DNA of 64,000 bases from the NCBI GenBank assembly GCA_900321965.1, contig ONYA01000007.1:1-64000 (forward strand). The letters run 5' to 3'. Origin of the DNA: an uncultured Prevotellaceae bacterium. GTDB taxonomy: Bacteria; Bacteroidota; Bacteroidia; Bacteroidales; Bacteroidaceae. Each line of letters begins with the position of its first letter. The stretch's first letter is position 1. This document shows positions 1 to 8,249 of the stretch, piece after piece. The notes beneath the pieces were generated by a model that was not told the DNA's origin, did no database searches, and was given only the letters and a program-made list of their open reading frames with translations. A program made the position numbers and the translations under genes.

Positions 1-60
1 TGCAAAGGTAGTCATTTTCCCATTATTATTCGTATCTTTGTGCCCAAGTTTAACAATAGT

Positions 61-115
61 TGATTCTTGTCACGACTCGGCATAGTTCAAGCAAGCTTGA
101 CTCTGTCCTCGCTGC
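61..115 (-). repeat. Short palindromic element, copy D
   Basis: On the minus strand this reads GCGAGGACAGAG, a hairpin (AGTCAAGC, loop TT, GCTTGAACT with one bulged A), then CCGAGTCGTGAC. Layout and bulge match copies at 2961-3010, 18955-19018 and 28587-28648 although the stem bases differ. This copy is intergenic. Confidence 0.6.
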
Positions 116-161
116 TCCAAGAATTTCCAATACTTTAAGAAGAATGATAGAAATAGGTCTG

Positions 162-187
162 AAAAGTTGGCACATGTGCCACTTTTT
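162..187. terminator. Terminator-like hairpin
   Basis: AAAAGT-GGCAC, loop AT, GTGCC-ACTTTTT forms an A/T-flanked hairpin that could terminate in either direction. No gene ends just before it inside the window. A plus promoter-like TATCTTTG (33-40) and a minus TACCTTTG (10-3) lie upstream. Confidence 0.5.
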
Positions 188-221
188 AGCCTAAAAGTGT
201 TCGTTATTCAGAAATTATTTG

Positions 222-229
222 TATCTTTG
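222..229 (+). promoter_or_regulatory. -7 promoter element (TATCTTTG)
   Basis: Perfect match to the Bacteroidetes TAnnTTTG box, 135 nt upstream of the lipoprotein start at 364. It implies a 5' UTR of about 130 nt that contains the palindromic repeat at 262-291. Confidence 0.6.
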
Positions 230-261
230 CGGTGAAAACCGCGAAGTCGGACTGCGTCTCA

Positions 262-291
262 TCCGCTCGGCAAGCGACCAAAGGTCGAGCG
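262..291 (+). repeat. Short dispersed repeat in 5' UTR
   Basis: TCCGCTCGGC is followed by GCAAGCGACCAAAGGTCGAG, whose core CGACC-AAA-GGTCG is a perfect small hairpin. The second half recurs at 2369-2390 with one difference. TCCGCTCGGC recurs at 21850-21859 and 27717-27726. Confidence 0.6.
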
Positions 292-363
292 ACACCGTCC
301 TTGCCCATTGATTTAATATGTTTTGTGATATGATAGACCAGATTATTGAATTCAACATTATAT

Positions 364-1293
364 ATGAAAAAGATTTTATTCGCTTTCGCTGCCATGATTG
401 TTATGGCAGCATGTGGAAACAAACAAGCACTCGCTCCTGCTGAGGGCGACGAAGTAAATAATGAAGTGGCCTTTGAGGTAGCCAAGAACTACTTCTTCAA
501 AAAAGATCAGGAGTTTCCTGCGAGTCCGAAGATTACAACTGCAGAGGAGTTCAGTAAGCTCTTCGGCATAGCTACGACGATGGGCAACGATGGAAAGCCA
601 ACGGAGATTGACTTCACCAAGCAGTTTGTGCTGGCCACCGTCCTGCCTGTAACGAATCTCGCCACGGAGATCACTCCAGACAGACTTGAAGAGAAGGGCG
701 ACACGCTATTCTACTTCTATGATGCCAAAGTGGGTGGTGCACAATCATACAGCACACAACCCATCTCGCTCATCATCCTCGACAAGAAGCTTGCCGACAA
801 GACCGTTGTGATGGTTAACGAGCAGGTGAAGGATTACTATGCAGCCGTCGACCGCTATCTGGCTGAACAGATTGCCGGCCACTATGCTAAGGGCGAATAC
901 AGCGTACCCGTCTACCAAGAGGTGGCCGTCAATGCCGATGATTCCACTGACATCCGTATTTGGGGCGATTTCTGGGTGTACAACTACAAACAGGAAGGTG
1001 ACACGCTGAAATGCGTCTCTGGCGGTAGTCATCCCGGCCTGATGCACATCTGCCAGATGGGTGAATACTTCTATGTGTCGGCATTTGAGCAGGTTGAGGA
1101 CGGCTCCCGTTTCCAGCCCAGCGCCAAGCGCATCTTCGGAGATTATTTCGAGACCTTCCAAATCCACCACAGCGATGGCGATGAGCATGAGTCGCTCAGG
1201 CATGATGTGCTGCGTGCATTCGTTCGCGACCACAAACTTTCTGCCACCAAGTACCAAGACTATGGGTGGCCTGCAAAGGATCTGGATCTGTAA
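364..1293 (+). CDS. Hypothetical lipoprotein
   Basis: The 309-residue product starts with a type II signal peptide (MKKILFAFAAMIVMAAC) whose lipobox MAAC predicts a lipidated cysteine at residue 17. I place the start at ATG 364; the reading frame extends to a TTG at 346 that would put six residues before the signal peptide. The mature part is acidic and soluble, with no transmembrane segment or catalytic motif I recognise. It resembles uncharacterised Bacteroidales lipoproteins. It stands alone after a long 5' UTR and before the flavodoxin operon. No function is assigned. Confidence 0.85.
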   Translation: MKKILFAFAAMIVMAACGNKQALAPAEGDEVNNEVAFEVAKNYFFKKDQEFPASPKITTAEEFSKLFGIATTMGNDGKPTEIDFTKQFVLATVLPVTNLATEITPDRLEEKGDTLFYFYDAKVGGAQSYSTQPISLIILDKKLADKTVVMVNEQVKDYYAAVDRYLAEQIAGHYAKGEYSVPVYQEVAVNADDSTDIRIWGDFWVYNYKQEGDTLKCVSGGSHPGLMHICQMGEYFYVSAFEQVEDGSRFQPSAKRIFGDYFETFQIHHSDGDEHESLRHDVLRAFVRDHKLSATKYQDYGWPAKDLDL

Positions 1294-1374
1294 GACAAAT
1301 TAATTACGTAATACCTACTTCTTGTTAATCTGTATTTGCAGGTTTACTTAGGTGCGCGATACTTAAAACACTCG

Positions 1375-1415
1375 TTTTTAGGTATTGCGCACCTTGTTTA
1401 TTTGCCGTACCTTTG
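1375..1415 (+). promoter_or_regulatory. Promoter of DUF2023-flavodoxin operon with shared upstream motif
   Basis: The -7 box TACCTTTG is at 1408-1415. TTTTTAGGTATTGC (1375-1388) ends 19 nt before it and contains the -33 TTG. The same 14-mer at the same 19-nt distance precedes the porin/imelysin operon (31327-31340). An inverted AATACCTACTT lies at about 1309-1319. A shared regulator is inferred. Confidence 0.65.
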
Positions 1416-1441
1416 CAGCGCAATTTGAAAACGATAAAACG

Positions 1442-1801
1442 ATGAGATTGACGACAACAACTCCCGTGGAACTAAAGGTGCTGATGAACCACATCTATGA
1501 ATTGAATAAAGGTGTGCGCCACATGGTGCTGTTCACCTGCAACAAGAAGTACAGCGAACTGGCCATTCAGCGGCTGGAAAGCCAGGGCATTCCTTACCTG
1601 CTGCAGCCTGCCGGACAGCAGAATCTGAACGTGTATTTCGGGCGGCGCGAGTGTCTGGAGGCCATACGGCTCATCGTCACCCGTCCGCTGAACCAGCTGA
1701 CGCCCGAAGAGGACTTCATCCTCGGAGCTATGCTCGGCTATGACCTCTGCGCACAGTGCGAACGGTATTGCCAAAGGAAAATTAAAAAATTGAAGAATTG
1801 A
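1442..1801 (+). CDS. DUF2023 family protein
   Basis: This protein of about 119 residues matches the DUF2023 family, recognisable by its C-terminal motif LGYDLCAQCERYC. The family is small, cytoplasmic and commonly encoded next to flavodoxin, as here, where fldA starts 45 nt downstream. The ATG at 1442 lies 26 nt after the -7 box; the open frame extends further upstream but would overlap the promoter. Its role is unknown. The C-terminal CxxC plus further cysteine could bind metal or act in redox exchange with the flavodoxin, which is inference. Confidence 0.85.
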   Translation: MRLTTTTPVELKVLMNHIYELNKGVRHMVLFTCNKKYSELAIQRLESQGIPYLLQPAGQQNLNVYFGRRECLEAIRLIVTRPLNQLTPEEDFILGAMLGYDLCAQCERYCQRKIKKLKN

Positions 1802-1846
1802 AAATTGAAGAATAAATTGTAAATTCGTAAATCGTATATTAATAAA

Positions 1847-2341
1847 ATGAACGCAACAATTGTAATCTATGGTTCTTCGACAGGAACCTGTGAGGCCATC
1901 GCAGAGAAGATTGCCTCGAAACTGGGCTGCGAGGCCCTGAACGTACAGGACTTGACAGCCGACATTGTGGCCGCCAACCAGAATCTGATTCTCGGCACCT
2001 CAACGTGGGGTGCAGGCGAATTGCAGGATGACTGGTACGACGGACTGAGGACACTCCAAGGTGCCGACCTCAGTGGCAAGACTATCGCCATCTTCGGCTG
2101 TGGCGACTGTTCTTCGTATAGCGACACGTTCGTAGGCGGTATGGGCGAACTGTACAACGGTATCAAGAATAGCGGTGCCAGGTTCATCGGCTCAGTTGAG
2201 ACTGACGGCTACACTTTCGACGACTCCGAGGCCGTCATTGACGGCAAGTTCATCGGCCTGCCCCTCGATGATATCAACGAGGACGACAAGACCGACAGCC
2301 GCATCGAGGCTTGGATTGCCGCCATCTCTCCCAGCTTATAA
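1847..2341 (+). CDS. fldA: Flavodoxin
   Basis: This 164-residue long-chain flavodoxin is a cytoplasmic FMN electron carrier that replaces ferredoxin when iron is scarce. The phosphate-binding loop GSSTGTCE lies near the N-terminus, and TWGAGELQDDWYD and GCGDCSSYSD match the two FMN-contact loops. Length fits the family. It is the second gene of the DUF2023 operon and is followed by a hairpin terminator. The shared promoter motif with the heme/iron operon at 31360 suggests iron- or redox-linked control. Confidence 0.95.
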   Translation: MNATIVIYGSSTGTCEAIAEKIASKLGCEALNVQDLTADIVAANQNLILGTSTWGAGELQDDWYDGLRTLQGADLSGKTIAIFGCGDCSSYSDTFVGGMGELYNGIKNSGARFIGSVETDGYTFDDSEAVIDGKFIGLPLDDINEDDKTDSRIEAWIAAISPSL

Positions 2342-2368
2342 TCACAGGTGTAAAATTCTTGCAGGTAT

Positions 2369-2390
2369 GCAAGCGACCAAAGATCGAGCG
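2369..2390 (+). repeat. Short dispersed repeat (GCAAGCGACC type)
   Basis: GCAAGCGACCAAAGATCGAG plus CG is 21 of 22 identical to 270-291. It sits between the fldA stop and the terminator, so it would be transcribed as a 3' UTR hairpin. Confidence 0.6.
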
Positions 2391-2416
2391 CATAAAGTAA
2401 AAGTATTTGTTTAGTG

Positions 2417-2450
2417 AGGTGGCTGGTCGGTGACGATCTGCCACCTTTTT
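2417..2450 (+). terminator. Rho-independent terminator
   Basis: AGGTGGC (2417-2423) pairs with GCCACCT (2440-2446), followed by a T run to 2450. It ends the flavodoxin operon and lies only 15 nt before the next reading frame. Confidence 0.7.
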
Positions 2451-2464
2451 AAAAGATTAGGATT

Positions 2465-2782
2465 ATGGAACTTATAAAGAAACTATTCACAAACTGCGCC
2501 TGTCCGCAAGGACGGATGGGCCGCGCTATGCTGAAGTTCATGAACCTCTGCCATGCACCACTAACGAATTGGGGACTGAAACTCGTCGAAATCCAAGACG
2601 GCTGGACGATGCTTGACATCGGCTGCGGTGGCGGAGCAACGCTGCAACGACTGCTGAAACGGAGCAAAGGGGCACAAGTCTATGGCATCGATATCTCAGA
2701 GGAGAGTGTGGCAAAGGCTAAGAAGGTAAACGCAAAAGTGCTCGACAAGCAGGTTTCAGCCAGACGGAGATTCATCGGATGA
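2465..2782 (+). pseudogene. Truncated class I SAM methyltransferase
   Basis: The 105-residue frame begins like a SAM-dependent methyltransferase, with motif I MLDIGCGGGATLQRLL (about residues 57-72) and an acidic ribose-binding GIDIS. It then ends abruptly after KVLDKQV with eight unrelated residues, so motifs II-IV and the C-terminal half are missing; the family is usually about 200 residues. Just past the break another frame reads DYHWSERLKKEHP and may be a C-terminal remnant. A terminator precedes it and no promoter is visible. I infer a deletion pseudogene. Confidence 0.75.
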
Positions 2783-2892
2783 AGCCATCGAATGCGACTA
2801 TCATTGGAGTGAAAGGTTAAAGAAAGAGCATCCTGTTTTCATATTTATTCTTAATTCTTGAGGAAAAAGCACGGAAAATCCATATTTATTCG

Positions 2893-2900
2893 TAACTTTG
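2893..2900 (+). promoter_or_regulatory. -7 promoter element (TAACTTTG)
   Basis: Consensus TAnnTTTG box 50 nt upstream of the peroxidase-nitroreductase start. Confidence 0.65.
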
Positions 2901-2949
2901 CAAGGAGAATTTGTAATTAGGATATTAATCCACAAAAGCTATAATAGAT

Positions 2950-4110
2950 ATGAAGAATTTGATTAAGCGAGAACAAAGCAAACCTGTTTGCTTTGCCGGG
3001 AGTGAAAATTCTCGAAGGTTTAGCTCGACGGCCCGAAGGGGAAAGTCAACGAAGTTCAAGAAACTGGTTTTCTGCCTCATGGCAATGATGGGCGTGTTGA
3101 CCCTTTCGGCACAGAGTGTGTATGACTTCACGGTGAAGGATGATGCGGGCAAGGACGTGTCGCTCGCCGAGTACAAGGGCAAGGTGCTGCTGATTGTGAA
3201 CACGGCTACCAAATGTGGATTTACACCACAGTACAAAGACTTGGAGCCACTCTACCAGAAGTATCACGCTCAGGGCTTCGAGATTCTTGACTTCCCCTGC
3301 AACCAGTTCGGACAGCAGGCTCCTGGCACGATTCGGGAGATTCACCAGTTCTGCACGGCCAACTTCGACATCCATTTTCCGCAGTTTGACAAGATTGACG
3401 TGAACGGCGAGAATGCCCATCCGCTCTACACTTACTTGAAGGCACAAGCTGGTGGCGGCGACATCAGGTGGAACTTCACCAAGTTCCTCATTGGTCGCGA
3501 TGGCAAGGTCATCAAACGCTATGAGTCACGCAATCAGATTGCCGCCATCGAGGCTGACATGCAGATGGAGGTAAATCCAGTGCTGAGCAATATGATGGCA
3601 CGTCGCTCCATCCGTAAGTATCTCGACAAGCCCGTGGAGCACGAGAAGCTGGAGGTTATCGTGAAGTGCGGCATCAATGCCCCCAGCGGCATGAACCGCC
3701 AGCCGTGGATTGTCCGCGTGGTGGAAGACCAGAAGCTGATTGCCGACGTGACGGAGGTTTACAAGCAGGAGAACGCTGAGCAGGTAGCCCGCGACAAGGA
3801 CTTCAAGAATATGTTCCGCAATGCGCCGAACCTTATCTGCGTCTGCACGCCTGCCAATGGTGGTGGCGAGCTCGATGCAGGATTGCTGGGTGAGAATATG
3901 ATGCTGGCGGCACAAGCGATGGGTCTCGGCACCTGTTGTCTCGGCGGTCCCGTACGCTTCCTGCTGTCGAACGAGAAGTGTAAGTTCTTCCTCGACCGTC
4001 TTGACATCCCCGCCGATTACAAGCTGAACTACATCCTCGCCATCGGCTACCCCGACGAGCAGCCCGACGCCAAGCCCCGCGATGCCTCGAAGGTGAAGTA
4101 CATCAAGTAA
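2950..4110 (+). CDS. Exported glutathione peroxidase-nitroreductase fusion
   Basis: The 386-residue protein joins two redox enzymes. Residues about 55-205 are a GPx-type thiol peroxidase: peroxidatic C89 in ATKCGFTPQY, Gln119 in FPCNQFGQQ and Trp174 in RWNFTKF complete the tetrad. Residues about 211-386 are an FMN nitroreductase (ARRSIRKY, APSGMNRQPW). The hydrophobic stretch KLVFCLMAMMGVLTLSA followed by QS is a signal peptide core, so export is likely. Residues 7-37 look like an in-frame insertion of a palindromic element that separates MKNLIK from that core. If the insertion is ignored, the native signal would be MKNLIKKLVFCLMAMMG. Substrates are unknown; thioredoxin-type donors are usual for Cys GPx. 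Confidence 0.85.
   Translation: MKNLIKREQSKPVCFAGSENSRRFSSTARRGKSTKFKKLVFCLMAMMGVLTLSAQSVYDFTVKDDAGKDVSLAEYKGKVLLIVNTATKCGFTPQYKDLEPLYQKYHAQGFEILDFPCNQFGQQAPGTIREIHQFCTANFDIHFPQFDKIDVNGENAHPLYTYLKAQAGGGDIRWNFTKFLIGRDGKVIKRYESRNQIAAIEADMQMEVNPVLSNMMARRSIRKYLDKPVEHEKLEVIVKCGINAPSGMNRQPWIVRVVEDQKLIADVTEVYKQENAEQVARDKDFKNMFRNAPNLICVCTPANGGGELDAGLLGENMMLAAQAMGLGTCCLGGPVRFLLSNEKCKFFLDRLDIPADYKLNYILAIGYPDEQPDAKPRDASKVKYIK
2961..3010 (+). repeat. Palindromic element, copy C, inside the peroxidase gene
   Basis: GATTAAGCGAGA (2961-2972) is identical to 28587-28598. The hairpin is CAAAGCAAAC (2974-2983), loop CT, GTTTGCTTTG (2986-2995), then CCGGGAGTGA. It lies in frame near the start of the fusion gene; the inserted segment may extend to about 3060. 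Confidence 0.6.
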
Positions 4111-4800
4111 ATCATCAGGAATTTTTTTTTCGATTTTATTACCACTTCCACCACTTTTCTTCTAAGCATCTGACACACAGCTGTTTAGTAGTGGTGGAAA
4201 TGGTGGTGGAAGTGGTGGATATGATGCTAAAATGGTCAAAGAGTAATGAAAAAGTGGTGTAAAAGTGATAAAAAAGTGGTGGAAAAGCGGCAATTATTAC
4301 CGCTACAATGATATTCGCAAGTGTTTTTTTACCACAGATGGCAGATGTCATCTGTTGAATCTGTGGTTGTCAAAAAAACTGAGGAAGTAGAATACAATGT
4401 TTTTGCAGGCCGTAGAATATTGTTCCGCGGACGTTGGAACATCGTTCCACGGCCGTTGGAACGTTTTTATCAGAATTAACAGGTGCTGCGTTGGAAGCGG
4501 TAAAAGTGGTGGAAGTGGTGGAAATGTGGTAATAAAAATACTATTTCCACCACTACTTAACTATCTTATTTACAGATAGATAATATAAAAAGTGGTGAAA
4601 GTGGTGGATTTTTCAAAAAATATTATGGTATCATAAAATAGGATTGGAATCACCACCCAAATTGACGTTGAACCGTTTGTCCACGATGGGAACTGTAAAA
4701 CTCAGTAGTTACAATCTTGCATAGGCAAGAAGTCCTCTTATACAAATACTCCACCCTTGCCGTCTGCTCTTGATAAGAGTGGAATTGCATTTTAGATTAT
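4111..4800. repeat. Intergenic tract of GTGGTGGAA-type repeats and palindromes
   Basis: No convincing gene is seen in these 690 bases. Degenerate AGTGGTGGAA units occur in at least four clusters (about 4140-4160 and 4545-4555 as complement; 4188-4222, 4250-4285, 4502-4530 and 4590-4608 direct). ACCACAGAT/ATCTGTGGT forms a 9-bp inverted repeat around 4332-4370. A 19-bp palindromic unit GTTCCrCGGnCGTTGGAAC occurs twice (4422-4440, 4444-4462). The tract borders the AT-rich defence island. Confidence 0.6.
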
Positions 4801-4804
4801 ATTC

Positions 4805-5344
4805 TCACGCAGCGAGTAATATTGCGACGAGGATGCTTAACCCCTCTGCTGCCATCTTTCCGCTCCAGAACCCATCCGTCAACTTGTGTTCTATAATATA
4901 GTCACGCAACTTTGTGCGCCAGGTCTTGTTCTGAAGTAAAATCCAGAGAGATTCATCGAAATAGGCAAACTCCACATTGTCTTTTAGCCAACGTTTTGAT
5001 GGAGTGTGACTTTTACTGAGTTGTTCTCCTTGATAGTTTAAATGCCAGAATCCATCAGTTTCTAAATGCCAGAAAGGTTTGTCTATTTCGGTTGTTCCAT
5101 CAAACTGTGAATCCTTGGCATATTGAGACATTAGCATTTTATAGTGTCTTTCGAGCCAATCGTTGATGACAAACTGATTGCTGGTAAATACGTTGCTATC
5201 GATGGCATCAATAATAGCTACCATAAGTACAGGCTTCGCAATAATAGTCTCTCCATTTATCCTATGTTGGCGAATAGATTCGATTCTCTTTTGATAGGAT
5301 TCAAAGCATTGTTCGTAGCTAAAGAAAGATATTTTCCTGTCCAT
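4805..5344 (-). CDS. Phosphorothioate-reader (SBD)-like domain protein
   Basis: This 179-residue protein, last in the dnd operon, resembles the N-terminal region of HNH/McrA-type endonucleases that bind phosphorothioated DNA (the sulfur-binding domain of ScoMcrA-like enzymes). Shared landmarks are KPVLMVAIIDAID (37-49), PFWHLETDGFWHL (90-102), and a C-terminal block like LWILLQNKTWRTKLRDYII. No HNH or other nuclease motif follows, so it would be a reader without a blade. The start is 8 nt after the upstream stop. The sulfur-binding role is inference from remembered family resemblance and its place in a dnd operon. Confidence 0.6.
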   Translation of the reverse strand: MDRKISFFSYEQCFESYQKRIESIRQHRINGETIIAKPVLMVAIIDAIDSNVFTSNQFVINDWLERHYKMLMSQYAKDSQFDGTTEIDKPFWHLETDGFWHLNYQGEQLSKSHTPSKRWLKDNVEFAYFDESLWILLQNKTWRTKLRDYIIEHKLTDGFWSGKMAAEGLSILVAILLAA

Positions 5345-5352
5345 ATTACACT

Positions 5353-6069
5353 TTATATAGTGATTCCTTTCTGAGCCAGCTTTTCTCTGACAGCATCCTC
5401 ATCTTTTCCAAAGAGTTTGGCAAGTTGGTCAATCGTCATACCTGCTTGATAGTATCCAAGGAGGTCTTTCTCTTGACTCAATGACCACCTATGTGATTTT
5501 CTCTCTGCTTTCATTGGCGCCTCTTGGGTGTTTACTTCTATATCAGGTTCGTCATCCTCAACCTTCTTGTTATACTCTTCTTCTGGAACTACATATTCCT
5601 CAATTTTGGGTGCAGGCTGCAATAAACCGTTATCGTCATAATTACGAGAGAAGATTTCTTGCTTCACCTTCTCCAGGTCATTGAAGGAGTTCTCGCCATT
5701 CTCCATCAACTTCATAATGTGATAGAAACCTCCGTTGGCGTACTCGTTGATGAGATTGATGGCATCAACAGGATTCTTCATGATATCCAATGAGCCAGCC
5801 TTTGCAATTGTAAGGCATATTAGAGCCTGTGCGTCCTTCTCGCCATGATTATTCATCATAGTGTTTAAACTGAAAGGTCTATCGGCAATAGGGGGTGTTA
5901 GCTTACGAGGTTCATTTCTAAGGAACCCGATGATAGCGGCCCACACGAAGCATTGCCAATGGTAAGAGAAAACGTTGAAATCTCCGCCCTGCTTATTGGA
6001 GAACTTATAAATCACTTCATCCTTGGTTTTTTGCTCAAAGGAGAATCTTAACTCGAATATATTATCCAT
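5353..6069 (-). CDS. Dnd-island protein with C-terminal helix-turn-helix
   Basis: The 238-residue product is not a family I can name. Residues 1-135 look like a compact, mostly helical domain (FSYHWQCFVWAAIIGFL, NGGFYHIMKLME). Residues about 140-190 are an acidic linker rich in E, P and D. Residues about 192-238 (RWSLSQEKDLLGYY to the end) resemble a GcrA/SANT-like HTH that could bind DNA. It lies 9 nt after the SMC-like gene and 8 nt before the SBD-like gene, so it is translated from the same operon. It could be an adaptor or DNA-binding subunit of the restriction part. Confidence 0.6.
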   Translation of the reverse strand: MDNIFELRFSFEQKTKDEVIYKFSNKQGGDFNVFSYHWQCFVWAAIIGFLRNEPRKLTPPIADRPFSLNTMMNNHGEKDAQALICLTIAKAGSLDIMKNPVDAINLINEYANGGFYHIMKLMENGENSFNDLEKVKQEIFSRNYDDNGLLQPAPKIEEYVVPEEEYNKKVEDDEPDIEVNTQEAPMKAERKSHRWSLSQEKDLLGYYQAGMTIDQLAKLFGKDEDAVREKLAQKGITI

Positions 6070-6078
6070 ACTTCTTTG

Positions 6079-8241
6079 CTATTTGAGTTCTTTTACAACG
6101 GTTGACACTTCCCAGATTTCTGGCTCTTGCGAGTCGGTACGATAAATCTGGCTTTCAAGTTGGAAAATACGAGATACATTTCCTTGATTATAAAGGTCTT
6201 TGTATTTATCACTACCAACTTCAACATCCTTCGTCATAATAATAGACTGACCAAAGATGTCCTTGATTCCCATCAGATACTTGTGTGTAGTACTGGGGTC
6301 GAAACTGGAGGTCGGAGCATCGCTGATGAATGGATAATATGTACCTATTGCCTCTTGATTCAAGGCGAGCAGCGCATTAATGATGCTCATCTTCTTCCTA
6401 TCCTCGTGGCTTGTATTCAAACCGCCGTCAAAGGTGATAGAATAGTCCTCATCTATTTCTACGCGACCTTTGTAACCTTTGTCATGCTCCGTGAACTTTT
6501 CATAGAATTGATTAGCCCTGTCTTCAATCTTATGGAGTAATTCCTTACGGGCTTTCTCTTGTACATCGTGGCAGACAGATTCCAAAAAAGTTGAGATATG
6601 TTTCCATTCGGTCTCCGCAACTTGGGTGACAGTTCCTGTGTTAGAACCCATACCTTTCAGTTCGCGCTCAGCATCCTGTTGTTGCCTCGTATAATCAATT
6701 ATTGCCGATTTACAAGACTCCAACATCTTTCTTTGTTTCTCTAGGTTACTACGAGAAGCTCTGATATTACTACTTAGCACGGGAACGCTACTTGCTTCAC
6801 GATGAGGATCTACGCCAAATTTTTGTTTTACAGACTCAATCTGCTTATCCAATTCTGTTTTCTTTTCCAGAAACTTGCGTCTCTTTGCAATAAGCCTATC
6901 CATCTCCTCCTCTGTGTCTTGGAATTGTTTATCTATTCCTTTCAGGCTTCTAAGAACAAAGTCGGGATAATCTTGTATCTTTCCAACAAACATGTTGAAT
7001 TGCTTAGAGAACTCCATGTTGTTACGATAATCATCCAACTCCTTATAATACTCCTCCTGCATCCGTAATCGATTCATAATCCATTCCACAGCATGAGGAT
7101 GGGCCTCGTCAACAGGTGAGCCACAAACAAAGCATTGGTGGTCCTTATTTAAAATTTCCTCCAACTTAGCTCTACTTGGTTCATCAATATATTTCTTTTC
7201 AGGTAAGGCTGTTTCCACTTCTACGTGAGAGGAAATAATTTCTTTGCTTTTTTCAACCATTTTGTCTATACCTCGCAGAATCCATAGAGAAGGTAACAAG
7301 CTTCGCTGGTTATTATCGATTTCTGTGAGTTGATTGTTGATTCTAATTATCTCCTTCTCACAATCGTCGTAGTCCTTAATTAGCTTTGAAAAACCGGCTA
7401 GTCCTTGCATCTTGGTTTCATCGTCAGCCAATGCTATTTCGATTTGTGCGATATAATTCTCGTATTTTTTCATATTCTCTTCCTCAGTTTGAATTCTTCC
7501 TCGCAGAAAATCAATCTTCATGAGGAGGCTCCTGATTTCTGAATTTTGTTTGTTAGCCTCTTTCAGTTTCTTTGTCTCCTGAGACTCTATCTTCGTTTTA
7601 GCCTTGGTAATGATAGATGTCAATTTCTCAAAATAGGGATAATATGAAATGTGCATGACAGCATCTTTCAAATTTTGCTTCTTTCTGAAATCTATAAGGC
7701 TGTCTAACGATTCCCCTTGGAACCAAATGTAACCGCGAATACCTTCAGGAAACAAATCTGTGATTATACTGTCAGCCATAAATCCTGTTAGGCTCTTAGT
7801 TCCAGTTTTTGTGTCATAAGTCACTTTCATAGACGAAGGGCTGACGTTCCAAGATTCAGGTTTGTCCCATTCTTGCAATGGCTGCCGTATTGCACTTGCC
7901 TGACGCTCAATAATGTAATTTGTACCACTGTCGTCAGTCAAATCCAATTGTACATAACAATCTACCTTTCCATCGATTTTTGCATCGTATAATGCTTTCT
8001 TGTTGATATACTCAAATTTGTGAAGTGCCTTATGAGAACTGAGATACAGGTCGTCTGTAGTACACCAGCCTTCACTTGTAACATATATCTTACCGAACAG
8101 CACCCAATAGAAAGCGTTGAACAACTTTGATTTGCCTTTTCCGCCATTTCCAACAATTAGGTTTAGACCATCACCAAACTCAATGGTCTGTTCCCCATAA
8201 TAAGATTGGAAATTGTTGATTGTGATACTATTTATCTTCAT
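6079..8241 (-). CDS. SMC/Rad50-like ATPase of the Dnd operon
   Basis: This 720-residue ATPase has a Walker A-like GNGGKGKS (31-38) near the start, long coiled coils (about 200-345 and 385-560), a zinc-hook-like CFVC at 370-373 followed by two histidines, and a C-terminal Walker B-like YYPFISDAP with a D-loop (SSFDP). It resembles DndD and RecN/Rad50-type proteins but is a separate gene from dndD at 11073. The ABC signature before Walker B is degenerate (EDRKKMS instead of LSGGE). It may act in the restriction or DNA-sensing step; this is inferred from position. Confidence 0.75.
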   Translation of the reverse strand: MKINSITINNFQSYYGEQTIEFGDGLNLIVGNGGKGKSKLFNAFYWVLFGKIYVTSEGWCTTDDLYLSSHKALHKFEYINKKALYDAKIDGKVDCYVQLDLTDDSGTNYIIERQASAIRQPLQEWDKPESWNVSPSSMKVTYDTKTGTKSLTGFMADSIITDLFPEGIRGYIWFQGESLDSLIDFRKKQNLKDAVMHISYYPYFEKLTSIITKAKTKIESQETKKLKEANKQNSEIRSLLMKIDFLRGRIQTEEENMKKYENYIAQIEIALADDETKMQGLAGFSKLIKDYDDCEKEIIRINNQLTEIDNNQRSLLPSLWILRGIDKMVEKSKEIISSHVEVETALPEKKYIDEPSRAKLEEILNKDHQCFVCGSPVDEAHPHAVEWIMNRLRMQEEYYKELDDYRNNMEFSKQFNMFVGKIQDYPDFVLRSLKGIDKQFQDTEEEMDRLIAKRRKFLEKKTELDKQIESVKQKFGVDPHREASSVPVLSSNIRASRSNLEKQRKMLESCKSAIIDYTRQQQDAERELKGMGSNTGTVTQVAETEWKHISTFLESVCHDVQEKARKELLHKIEDRANQFYEKFTEHDKGYKGRVEIDEDYSITFDGGLNTSHEDRKKMSIINALLALNQEAIGTYYPFISDAPTSSFDPSTTHKYLMGIKDIFGQSIIMTKDVEVGSDKYKDLYNQGNVSRIFQLESQIYRTDSQEPEIWEVSTVVKELK

Positions 8242-8249
8242 AGCAGTTG

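Noticed and set aside
4139-4351. 70-residue minus frame in the repeat tract
   Set aside because: Thr/Ser/Phe-rich low-complexity product of the repeat sequence; no start context or conservation signal.
4111-4800. CRISPR array in the repeat tract
   Set aside because: Repeats are degenerate, vary in spacing and orientation, and no cas gene is near.
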